From Sporohalobacter salinus (lineage in GTDB: Bacteria > Bacillota > Halanaerobiia > Halobacteroidales > Acetohalobiaceae): DNA of 64,000 nt. The stretch lies in contig NZ_JAFBEG010000010.1 in NCBI RefSeq assembly GCF_016908635.1, forward strand, positions 1-64,000, written 5' to 3'. Below the pieces are notes generated by a model that was not told the DNA's origin, did no database searches, and was given only the letters and a program-made list of their open reading frames with translations. Below are positions 32,791-41,091 of this stretch, in pieces (the stretch's first letter is position 1; every line of letters begins with the position of its first letter). Made by a program: the position numbers and the translations under genes.

Positions 32791-32980
32791 GTGCTAGCCC
32801 CTGCTGAAGGCAGGGTTAATTTTTTTAGACATGCTTTTATTATAAATGCATTATTTAATACTTGGTCTTCTAAAAGAGCTCAATTATTAACTTCGTCGAT
32901 TCTGAACAAATTTAATGTTTGAAAGTTAATGAAGACTTTAATTAATAGTTGATAACAGAGGAAAGTAATGATTCGACTTA
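32791..32980 (+). ncRNA. Structured leader RNA of the sigma gene
   Basis: Directly at the predicted transcript start is a hairpin CCCTG / CAGGG followed by TTAATTTTTTT, which could terminate after about 40 bases. Further down, GTCTTC (32875) pairs with GAAGAC (32931) and an inner TTAACTT with AAGTTAA, so a long stem can form. I know no riboswitch with this pattern. Attenuation of the sigma gene, or a short RNA, is possible. The stems are seen; the regulation is inference. Confidence 0.4.
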
Positions 32981-33008
32981 GTTACAAAATGAGAAGGAGG
33001 TTTATCAA

Positions 33009-33830
33009 TTGAGTATTGATCAATATTATCGGGAAATGGGTCATGACCTTCTTTCCAAACAGGAAGAAGCTGAATTAGCTAAAAAGGCTCAAAATGGAGA
33101 CCAAGAGGCTAGAAAAGAACTAATTGAACACAACTTAAGATTAGTAGTCAGCATAGCTAAGAAATATCGAGGCAAAGGCATGGAATTAGAGGATATGATT
33201 CAAGAAGGAAATTTGGGATTGATGAAAGCAATAGATAAGTTTGATCCAGATAGGGGGTATAGATTTAGCACTTATGCCACTTGGTGGATAAGACAGAGTA
33301 TAACTAGAGCACTACCGGAGGCAAAAACTATACGGGTTCCAGTACATGTCTGGGAAAAAACAACGAAAGTTTTTAAAGCAAAAGAAAAGTTGTATAATCA
33401 ATTGAATCGCGATCCTACTTTTGAAGAAATTAGTGAGGAGACTGGAATTGATTCAGAAAAAGTCAAAGAAATTATCAGAATTTCATCTGATCAAAATCTT
33501 GCTTCACTAAATAATTTAGTTGGAGATGATGAAAATACAGAATTAGGCGAATTAATTGCTAATGATGATGTAGATGATCCAATGACTGATTTAAATCAGC
33601 AATTTTTACAAGAAGACCTGGAAAAAGTTTTAGAAGAATTGACAGAAAGAGAAGCAGAGATAATAAGATTACGTTTTGGTTTGAAAGATAATTGGCCTAA
33701 GACTTTACAGGAAGTTGCAGATAGATTTAAGCTAAGTCGAGAAAGAATTAGGCAAATTCAAGAGAAAGCTTTACGAAGATTAAGACATCCTTCTAGAAGT
33801 AAAGCATTAAGAGCTTATATAGCAGGATAA
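33009..33830 (+). CDS. RpoD-family group 2 sigma factor
   Basis: A 273-residue sigma-70 protein with regions 1.2 ([22 protein letters not shown]), 2 ([35 protein letters not shown], cited in parts: [16 protein letters not shown] and [11 protein letters not shown]), 2.4 ([16 protein letters not shown]), 3 ([14 protein letters not shown]) and 4 ([19 protein letters not shown]). Region 1.1 and the long non-conserved part of the primary SigA are absent, and the 2.4-3.0 turn reads [19 protein letters not shown] rather than the usual IADQARTIRIP, so it is an alternative, stress-type factor, not the housekeeping one. Start TTG after GAAGGAGG. No anti-sigma gene follows. Confidence 0.9.
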   Translation: MSIDQYYREMGHDLLSKQEEAELAKKAQNGDQEARKELIEHNLRLVVSIAKKYRGKGMELEDMIQEGNLGLMKAIDKFDPDRGYRFSTYATWWIRQSITRALPEAKTIRVPVHVWEKTTKVFKAKEKLYNQLNRDPTFEEISEETGIDSEKVKEIIRISSDQNLASLNNLVGDDENTELGELIANDDVDDPMTDLNQQFLQEDLEKVLEELTEREAEIIRLRFGLKDNWPKTLQEVADRFKLSRERIRQIQEKALRRLRHPSRSKALRAYIAG

Positions 33831-33853
33831 AATTTTTATTCTGCTATTTTTTT
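33822..33853 (+). terminator. Terminator of the sigma gene
   Basis: AGCAG / CTGCT stem with the intervening ATAAAATTTTTAT also self-complementary, followed by T7. Confidence 0.75.
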
Positions 33854-33875
33854 ATTAAAATAATAGTTTATTTTA

Positions 33876-33894
33876 ACTTAGTCACTTATAACTA
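33876..33894 (+). repeat. Copy 3 of the intergenic dyad motif
   Basis: ACTTAGTCACTTATAACTA, identical to 24299-24317, just after the sigma-gene terminator. The preceding TAATAGTTTATTTTA is also shared in part with the other copies. The rest of 33895-34134 shows no gene. Confidence 0.6.
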
Positions 33895-34134
33895 ATAATA
33901 TTTACCAAAATAAAAAAACAAAAATACATTACTTATTACATATATACTTAATAATAGTTTTATTCTGTAATTTTTCTATTTTTCTTGACTAATAATAAAA
34001 TAATTAATATAGTTTTAATAAAGTAAAGGAATCTTTTGATTATAAAATTTTTGACTATGCGTTATCAGGATTTACTTTTTACTGACTTACATAATAAATG
34101 AAATATTAATTTACCTTAATTAGGAGGAACTATA

Positions 34135-35022
34135 GTGACTAATTTGATAAAGAAAAATCTTATTTATTTTAAATTATTTTCTGTTGCTTTTTTCTTTGGA
34201 GGAACTTTTATAGCAGGGAAGATATTATCTCAAATTGTCCCCCCATTTACTTCTGCTTTTTTACGTTTTTTTATTGCTTCGATATTTCTTATAATCTTTG
34301 TAGTTAAGAAGCACGGTAAATTACCTCGACTTAATTGTAAACAATTCTTGACAATTTTAATTCTAGGATTTTCAGGAATTATGGGATATAACTTTTTCTT
34401 CTTTTCGGGATTAAAGATTATTTCAGCTAGCCGGGCATCAATGATTATTTCCTGCAATCCAGTAATTATTGCTGGATTTTCTAGTTTGTTGTTTAACGAA
34501 AAATTTACTAAATATAAATTAACCGGTATTTTAATTTCATTGATAGGAGCGTTAATTGTCATTTCCAGAGGTAATCCTCTTATCATTTTACAGGGTAATA
34601 TAGGCTTAGGAGAACTTTATATTTTGGGATGTGTAGGTTGTTGGGTTATCTTTACATTAACTGGTAAAATAGCAATGAATAAGCTACCACCATTAATAGT
34701 TATTACTTATGCTTGTATTATTGGGAGTATAATTCTACTTATTCCTGGTTATTTTGAAGGTGAATTACATCATTTAATTCGATTTAATCTAACTAAGTGG
34801 CTTAGTGTATTATTCCTTGGTTTTTTTGGAACTGCTTTAAGTTTTAACTGGTATTATGAAGGTATTAATAAAATTGGTCCTTCTAAGTCTGGTATTTTTC
34901 TTAATTTTGTGCCCGTCTGTGCTGTAATACTAGCAATCATAATTTTGAATGAACCTCTAACATTTTCTTTAGTTTTAGGTGCAATACTAGTAGTCAGTGG
35001 GATTTATTTGACAAATAAATAA
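34135..35022 (+). CDS. EamA-family DMT transporter
   Basis: A 295-residue permease with ten membrane helices in two EamA repeats. The first repeat starts with FGGTFIAGKILSQIVPPFTSAFLRF and the second with YILGCVGCWVIFTLTGKIAMNKLPP; LNEPLTFSLVLGAILVVSGIYL closes it. Such carriers export amino acids or other metabolites; the substrate is unknown. GTG start after TAGGAGG. It marks the left edge of the conserved backbone before the island. Confidence 0.88.
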   Translation: MTNLIKKNLIYFKLFSVAFFFGGTFIAGKILSQIVPPFTSAFLRFFIASIFLIIFVVKKHGKLPRLNCKQFLTILILGFSGIMGYNFFFFSGLKIISASRASMIISCNPVIIAGFSSLLFNEKFTKYKLTGILISLIGALIVISRGNPLIILQGNIGLGELYILGCVGCWVIFTLTGKIAMNKLPPLIVITYACIIGSIILLIPGYFEGELHHLIRFNLTKWLSVLFLGFFGTALSFNWYYEGINKIGPSKSGIFLNFVPVCAVILAIIILNEPLTFSLVLGAILVVSGIYLTNK

Positions 35023-35122
35023 AGAAATTAAACTTACTTAGAACTTCTTTATTAAACGGTTATTTTGGAAATTAATAGTATGGAAATGTTATGTCTTTCT
35101 AAAAATATAATATATCAAATAA

Positions 35123-35206
35123 AAAAGACTAGGGTGGATCCAACCCCTAGTCTTTTCCAGAACTATCTATATTTATTAATGGCAGAGATTAAAATGATCC
35201 CTGCCT
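35123..35206 (+). ncRNA. Twin-hairpin element in the left repeat
   Basis: Hairpin 1: AAAAGACTAGGG / CCCTAGTCTTTT, which also suits termination of the EamA gene. Hairpin 2: GGCAGAGAT / ATCCCTGCC (one mismatch) with a TAAAATG loop. Both stems are kept in the right copy at about 52847-52930. A small RNA is possible, not shown. Confidence 0.4.
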
Positions 35207-35407
35207 TACTCGAAAGATATAGAAAATAGACAGTACTGGAATTCTATAATTATTTTCTGTAAGATTCAAATAATATATTTATGTAGTATTTGTTAATTAT
35301 CATAACTAACTGTCAATATTACTTATTATTATAAATTTAATATCATAATATTTTAGAAAAACAAATATGCTTAACAAATCAAATAGATTATGGTAAAGGT
35401 GATTACT

Positions 35408-35595
35408 ATGAAAAAATAATTATAATTTTAATTGATTACATATCTTATTTGGCCCAATTATTTGCAATATTTATAATTACAAATGGAATAATAGTAGTCT
35501 TCTGGATTAATCTAAAGGATATTTTTGGTAGAGAAGATGATGTTAATGTTATGAAAAAGAGTAGAGAAAAATTAAAGTCTTCATTTTCTGAATGA
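35408..35595 (+). pseudogene. Broken DUF1622 membrane-protein gene
   Basis: A copy of the gene at 53132. It begins ATGAAAAAATAA: loss of one G after the start makes an immediate stop, and the remaining frame (IIIILIDYISYLAQLFAIFI, then DIFGREDDVNVMKKSR) ends early at KLKSSFSE because about 150 bases of the 3' half are deleted. The intact copy reads on into GLGILIGSSILRSVV. Confidence 0.88.
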
Positions 35596-35888
35596 AATTA
35601 AAAGAACTGTAATTTGATTTTATTTTACAATGTACAGAAAATATTGTAAAATAAGTTAAAATGTATAATAAAATTATACTAAAGGGAGGGAATCTAAAAA
35701 AAGACTTACAGTAAACAGTTTAAGAGAAAAGCAGTTCTATTAAATTCAAACTTTTTATAATTAATATTACCTAATTCAATAAAAGAAGATATTTTCCATA
35801 TTCTTTATTAAGCTAAAAGTTAATCGATAATAAGCTTAAATTTCTATAGAGCAAAGGAAAAATATATGAGAGGAATGATGTAATAATA

Positions 35889-36962
35889 ATGAAAGATAAA
35901 ATATTAGTTGTTGGTGGGTATGGTAAAGTAGGACGAGTTATCTGTCGAGATTTGGGAAAAAAATTTCCCGGTAAAGTTATTGCTGGGGGAAGAAATTATA
36001 AGAAAGCAAAGAAATTTGCTAAAACAACTAATGGAAATGTTTCGCCATTGGAACTTGATGTTAATGTAAATCCCAAAAAAAATAATATATTAGAGGGAGT
36101 TTCTATTGTCATAATGTGTATAGACCAAAAAAATATACAATTCATTAAATGTTGTTTAAGAAAGGGAGTAAATTATATAGATATTACAGCTTCATATAAT
36201 TTTTTATCAGAAGTTGAATTATTACATAATACAGCTAAATCTTCAGGAGTTACTGCTATTTTAAGTGTTGGGCTGTCGCCTGGTTTGACTAATTTATTAG
36301 TTCAATATAGCAAAAATCATTTTGATGTTTTAGAGAAAGTTGATATTTCTGTAATACTTGGGTTAGGCGAAGAACATGGGAAAGCAGCAGTTGAATGGAT
36401 GATTGATAATATAAATACTACATTTCAAGCTAATAAAAATGGGACTGAAAGAGAAATTAAAAGTTTTACAGATGGAAAAAAAGTTGATTTTTTTAAAACT
36501 GAGAGCAATAGAACTGCTTATCGATTTAATTTCCCTGAACAACATGTTTTACCTAAAACTCTAAATGTTAAAGAAGTTTCTCATCGTATTTGTTTTGATT
36601 CTAAATTTATTACAAGGATTCTGGCTTTTTTAAAAAAATTAGGTATATTAAATTTTTTAGAGTTAAAAAAATTAAGAAATGCTGTTGTAAAGTTTTTGAA
36701 TAATATTCATTTAGGTTCTGATAAATTTATTGTAAAAGTAAAAGCTTTTGGTAAAAAAGAAGGAAAAACAACTGACTTTGAATTTTCTATTCTAGGTAAT
36801 AATCAAACTAGAATTACAGGTAAAGTGGCAGCGATTGTAGCTGAAAATATTTATACAGAAAAGCTTTCATCTGGAGTTTATCATATTGAAGAAATTTTTA
36901 ACTTACAAGATATTATTGCTCAGCTAAATAATGATATTAATTTTTATTTTGATGATCTATAA
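35889..36962 (+). CDS. Saccharopine-dehydrogenase-like oxidoreductase
   Basis: A 357-residue protein of the saccharopine dehydrogenase family. The N-terminal Rossmann motif VVGGYGKVGRVICRDLG (residues 7-23) is followed by AGGRNYKKAKKFA, VSIVIMCIDQ, GVNYIDITASYNFLSEV and SVGLSPGLTNLLV, as in family members that act on varied substrates. The C-terminal domain is smaller and less conserved. The real reaction is unknown. It is the first live gene of the island, monocistronic, with GAGAGGA upstream. It is codon-wise like its neighbours. Confidence 0.8.
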   Translation: MKDKILVVGGYGKVGRVICRDLGKKFPGKVIAGGRNYKKAKKFAKTTNGNVSPLELDVNVNPKKNNILEGVSIVIMCIDQKNIQFIKCCLRKGVNYIDITASYNFLSEVELLHNTAKSSGVTAILSVGLSPGLTNLLVQYSKNHFDVLEKVDISVILGLGEEHGKAAVEWMIDNINTTFQANKNGTEREIKSFTDGKKVDFFKTESNRTAYRFNFPEQHVLPKTLNVKEVSHRICFDSKFITRILAFLKKLGILNFLELKKLRNAVVKFLNNIHLGSDKFIVKVKAFGKKEGKTTDFEFSILGNNQTRITGKVAAIVAENIYTEKLSSGVYHIEEIFNLQDIIAQLNNDINFYFDDL

Positions 36963-37209
36963 AATTTGAAGTAGAATTTTAACGTTGTATAGAAATTTTT
37001 GGATAATGAGTTAAAGGAAGAAATTATTTAATTTTTAATAAAAATAATATAGATAATTTTTAAATTTATTCTAAATTAGACGAGATATACAAATAAGCAA
37101 TTTTGTAAAGAAAAAAGCCAAGATTATGGACGTTCGAAAAAATATACTGACTTACAGATTGTAAATTCTTTCTCTTTAAAGTAAAAAATAAAATTTATTG
37201 CTTAAGAGA
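36963..37209 (+). other. Non-coding, AT-rich stretch
   Basis: Nothing recognisable: no open frame with a ribosome site, no long inverted repeat. It leads into the transposase relics. Confidence 0.5.
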
Positions 37210-37543
37210 ACAAGAAACTAAATTAAATGCTCCTCCATTTATTAAAGGAATAGGCATTAATAAAGCACCTGCTCACTCAACATTCTCAATTCGGGTAAAA
37301 AAATCAAAGCAAATAAGTTTTATTCCTCATTTCAGCAATTAGTTAATGTAATAGGACCAAATACTGGAGAAATGATATTGACTCTACCCCTTTAAGAGTT
37401 CGAAATGCGATTCTTAAGCCGAAAAAGCTATTCTACTAGAAGCAGGATGGTATAAAGGTTACAAATCCTATCTTATATTTTCAAAAAATTATATTCCTTT
37501 ATTTTTTACTATAACTACTACTAATATTTACGATTTTCAATAA
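37210..37543 (+). pseudogene. IS5/IS4-like DDE transposase relic
   Basis: Pieces in shifted frames, in order: NAPPFIKGIGINKAPAHSTF, then KANKFYSSFQQLVNVIGP, IDSTPLR (the first catalytic aspartate motif of DDE_Tnp_1 enzymes), GWYKGYKSYLIFSKNYIPLF and TITTTNIYDFQ before a stop. Several frameshifts separate them, so it cannot be functional. Both element ends are lost. Confidence 0.7.
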
Positions 37544-37663
37544 AATATTGTATAATAGTATTCATAATAAGGCTTTCCTTTCATTATGTTTGGGTAATTA
37601 CAAGCATTTTATCAAAAGGGAAGCTTTTTTCTATTTATTTGATTATAATCTCCAAAAATTATT

Positions 37664-37900
37664 TTACACTATGCCTGGGAAGATAGAAAAATAATAAAAT
37701 ATCTATATAATATTCAAAATAAATCAATATCTAAAATAACAGCTGAATTAGGTAGACATAGAACTAAAATAAGCAGGGAAATAAAGAAAGGCAAAGTAGA
37801 GTTTTTAAATACAGACTACTCGACTAGAGAGGAATATGATGCCAAGAAAGCTCAACAGGTGTATGAGAATAATGCTACGGCTAAAGGGCCTAAGAATTAA
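37664..37900 (+). pseudogene. IS30-family transposase N-terminal relic
   Basis: One open frame reads HYAWEDRKIIKYLYN, KITAELGRHRTKISREIKKG and DYSTREEYDAKKAQQVYENN before TAA. This is the helix-turn-helix (HTH_38) start of an IS30 transposase, with the typical ELGRH-x-T-x-SRE-IKRG pattern. The start codon and the whole DDE domain are missing. Confidence 0.82.
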
Positions 37901-38169
37901 AATTAGCTTAGATAGTAATTATATATGTAGGTATGATTTTTTTGAAAAAACCGTGCATTTAACCTTGCAATTCATACACGCATATTATAATTATTTTAAT
38001 TTGACATTAAACAAATTATATGCTAATATAAGGACATGTATTGTTAATATATGTATTTAAGTAAAATATTTTACTTAAATTAATAATAATGTTAATAAAA
38101 TAAGCCAACATTTAGGAATTTTTTAATATATGATGAGTAAATATCAAAGTTGTTTTCTCTACCGTTAAG

Positions 38170-38469
38170 GTGGAATCAAATTTAATACTCTTTATAACCT
38201 TAATCTCGGGAACATCTGGAAATGTAATAATTACAGAAGTTTTAATGCACGACAAAGAAATATTTGATAATTTAATCTGGAATTTTAATTACATTTATGT
38301 TTTTGATATAGCTTATATAAGCTATAAAAAATTTAATAAGTTTATTGAAGATGATATTTATTTTGTTACAAGAGCTAAATCTGATACTCAAATTAAAGTT
38401 ACTAAGTCAATCTCTTTAACCGATAGGGAATCTAATATTTTAAAAGAACCTGATGAGATTTATAGTTAA
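38170..38469 (+). pseudogene. IS4-family transposase relic
   Basis: A 99-codon open frame whose central part, YVFDIAYISYKKFNKFIEDD followed by IYFVTRAKSD, matches the second-aspartate region (D-x-GY...F-x-VTR) of IS4-type transposases. The usual arginine/glycine after the aspartate is changed to IAY. It lacks the rest of the enzyme. The start is arbitrary, with no ribosome site. Confidence 0.75.
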
Positions 38470-38599
38470 TTTCTCCATTTATTGGCTACAACTTTTTTAG
38501 GTTTTTTATAATGCAACGCTAGTGAGCTTAATTAAGACTAATTGTATTAAGGTGTAAATATAGGGTTAAATTGCTTTCAACAAGGGAGGAAATAAGAAA

Positions 38600-41026
38600 A
38601 TGAGAAAGATTAATATTTGTGTTATTAGCTCTAATCAAACTCTTATTGACGATATTTCCTTTATGATAAGTCACTTAAATAAAGTTATAAAGAAATATTT
38701 AGAAGAAGATAAAAATTCTACACCTGGTGACGATTATAATTATAAAGACATGATTTATGATGATGTATTTTATACTTTACTTAAACAGATAGCTCAGTAT
38801 CTTTCTAAGCAAAGAAAGCAATTTGTCTTAGATGCTTATTATTATGAAACATTTAAAAAGTTCCGGCAGGCAGCAAAAGAAGGAAAAATTGAGTTTTCTG
38901 ATGATTCAGCTTTTGAATTTTTTATTGTTTATAAACCAAAATTCGAACAAAGACTTTCAGGTAATCAGCGGTTTACAAATAAAAAAGAAGAATTAATCTC
39001 AATTTGTAATCAAAATGACATAGAAACTAAAATTTCTCCGAATTCATTCATTTTCTATATTGATAAAAAAAGATTGGATTCTTGGATTTTTTATAGTTCT
39101 GGAGGTTATCACTTACGTTTGTTTGATTGTGATGCTACTGATCGGCGGGCTGATTTACTAAGGCTAATAATGAATCATTTAGAACAAACCCGTTTTAATA
39201 AAATACTGAGCCGATATTTTGGAAAAAATTTATCTCCAGTAACTATTGCTCAGGAAATTAAACAATTTATGCGTTCTCAATGTTCAGAAAAATGGGATTT
39301 TTATTTTTACACGGGAAGTGCGATTGCTACATTTATTGAGTCAATGACTGATTCAAAATCTGAAATTTCTGCTAGGTGTTTTACTGGACCTAGTGAGCAT
39401 AGCTTAGCATGTGGAGCCTTATCAAGTTGGCTCCTTTATAATCGTGAATATGTGATAGCTATAACAATGGGAATGATTGATGAATTTCGAGGAACGTTAG
39501 CTAATTTACAGCGGGCTAAGGCGAACGGCTTTATTATTTGTGCTGAAAGTAAAACAGATACTTGGCAGCCTTTTCAAGGAACTATTAATCAGGAAAGTGA
39601 TGGGCTAGAAGTTATAGAAGCACGTGGCTTATCTTATGTATATATTGAAAAAACTAATGAAATTGCTGATAAATTGGAAGAAGCTTTTCGACTTTATCTT
39701 AAAAAAGGAGGCCCAGTAGTAATTTTTGCTACTCAGCAGGTATTAGATTCTCGTTCTGGTCAAAAAATTGAAATTTCTTATGCAAAAGAAAAAGCAACTA
39801 CCTTTTCTGAAATAAAAATAACAAAAAATGAAGAATTTAAAAAAGCATTAAAAGTGATTAATGAAACTCCTTCTCACATTCTTTGGCAGTGTGATAACTT
39901 AACTGATTCACAACGTGAATTAGTTTACGAGATAGCTGAGCAGGCTGGTATTGCTTTAGCTGATTCATTGATTTATCCTGGTAGTGTAAGTAGGTATTGG
40001 AAAGGGGAGAAAATACATAATTATCTTGGGTCACTAGCTATATATGGTTATAGCCGTCGTATTTATAAATTTTTACATAATGATCATAGACTTGCTGATA
40101 AAGAAGAACAGTGCTTGTTTTTTATAAATAGTAGAATAGGTCAGGTAGCAACTCCAATTTCGGAACCAAAATTAAAACGACGGCTGCAGGTTGCCCAAGT
40201 AAATAATAATTTAGAATATATGTCTCCTTTTACTGATATTCCAATTAATATACCGACAACTCAATTTTTACGAAATATAAAAGAAGAACTTGCTGTTAAA
40301 CCTTATATATTGAAAAAAAGGAAAAATAAAATAGACGAACTAAATAAAGTTTCTAAGGCTATGCCATGTGATCAGATAGGTAGTTTACCATTTTCGCTAG
40401 GTTATTTCTTTGAGCAGCTAAGAACATTAGTAAAAGAATTAATTGAAAATCAAGGATATCAGTATACTGGAGTATTTGAAGTTGGACGTAGTGGTGCATA
40501 TGCTATTTGCAAAATGCCTCTAACTAATCAAGGTTTTTCCGGCTGGTATGGACGAGCTCTTATGGGCGATGGACTTATGGCTTTACCTTATGTTGCTGTA
40601 AATACCCCTCTTAATGTTATAGCTTTTATTGGTGATGGAGCTCGTGGTTTAGTACCTAATATAGAGGAACAGTTGATATCCAAATTTACAGATAATCCAA
40701 AAAAGATGAAGAACAAAAATGTTACTGTGTTTTGTATGGTTAATGGAAACCTTTCTATGATTCAAAGTTACATTGATTATCAATATTCTCGCTGGGGATC
40801 AACTCAGACTATTTCTCCAGTTCATTTTAACAGAAAACAGAAGAAAAAATTTAATTCAGTCTCTGTTTGTCGAAAAACCATTGTTGATTTCGATGCTTCT
40901 ATGCTTAAAGAAGCTTTGACTTGTAAAGAAAGAATAAATTTCTTTGATGTTTTTGTCTCGCATAGTATGAGAGGTGACGGCTTGAGTCCCTTGACAGAGA
41001 AATTGTGGGACCATGAAAAATTATAA
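38600..41026 (+). CDS. PigD-like ThDP-dependent carboligase
   Basis: An 808-residue ThDP enzyme that resembles PigD of prodigiosin biosynthesis, which adds an acetyl unit from pyruvate to 2-octenal to give 3-acetyloctanal. A long N-terminal domain of about 200 residues with no simple family match precedes the PYR-like domain (FTGPSEHSLACGALSSWLL, MGMIDEFRGTLANLQRAKA, near 260-320) and the PP domain with IGDGARGLVPNIEEQLIS (GDG near 678) and VFCMVNGNLSMIQSY, the Mg-ThDP motif. Length is close to PigD (about 870). AGGGAGG before the ATG. The PigE-like gene follows after 53 bases. No other pig genes are present; the substrate aldehyde is unknown. Confidence 0.78.
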   Translation: MRKINICVISSNQTLIDDISFMISHLNKVIKKYLEEDKNSTPGDDYNYKDMIYDDVFYTLLKQIAQYLSKQRKQFVLDAYYYETFKKFRQAAKEGKIEFSDDSAFEFFIVYKPKFEQRLSGNQRFTNKKEELISICNQNDIETKISPNSFIFYIDKKRLDSWIFYSSGGYHLRLFDCDATDRRADLLRLIMNHLEQTRFNKILSRYFGKNLSPVTIAQEIKQFMRSQCSEKWDFYFYTGSAIATFIESMTDSKSEISARCFTGPSEHSLACGALSSWLLYNREYVIAITMGMIDEFRGTLANLQRAKANGFIICAESKTDTWQPFQGTINQESDGLEVIEARGLSYVYIEKTNEIADKLEEAFRLYLKKGGPVVIFATQQVLDSRSGQKIEISYAKEKATTFSEIKITKNEEFKKALKVINETPSHILWQCDNLTDSQRELVYEIAEQAGIALADSLIYPGSVSRYWKGEKIHNYLGSLAIYGYSRRIYKFLHNDHRLADKEEQCLFFINSRIGQVATPISEPKLKRRLQVAQVNNNLEYMSPFTDIPINIPTTQFLRNIKEELAVKPYILKKRKNKIDELNKVSKAMPCDQIGSLPFSLGYFFEQLRTLVKELIENQGYQYTGVFEVGRSGAYAICKMPLTNQGFSGWYGRALMGDGLMALPYVAVNTPLNVIAFIGDGARGLVPNIEEQLISKFTDNPKKMKNKNVTVFCMVNGNLSMIQSYIDYQYSRWGSTQTISPVHFNRKQKKKFNSVSVCRKTIVDFDASMLKEALTCKERINFFDVFVSHSMRGDGLSPLTEKLWDHEKL

Positions 41027-41091
41027 AATTAGATATTTTTTCTTTCATTTAATTAAATAATAAATTTTTTAGAAAGGAAGTGACATTAATT

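Larger units (their letters stand above)
35054..35625 (+). repeat. Left copy of a long direct repeat
   Basis: From AAACGGTTATTTTGG this segment matches 52776 onward almost base by base (two to four changes per 100) for about 537 bases, then continues after a gap of about 150 bases (present only in the right copy) with AATTTGATTTTA. It contains two hairpins and a broken DUF1622 gene. Same orientation as the right copy; the two enclose about 17.7 kb. Confidence 0.88.

Noticed and set aside
37836-38060. Plus-strand open frame of 74 codons
   Set aside because: It overlaps the IS30 relic in another frame, has no ribosome site and no recognisable protein features.
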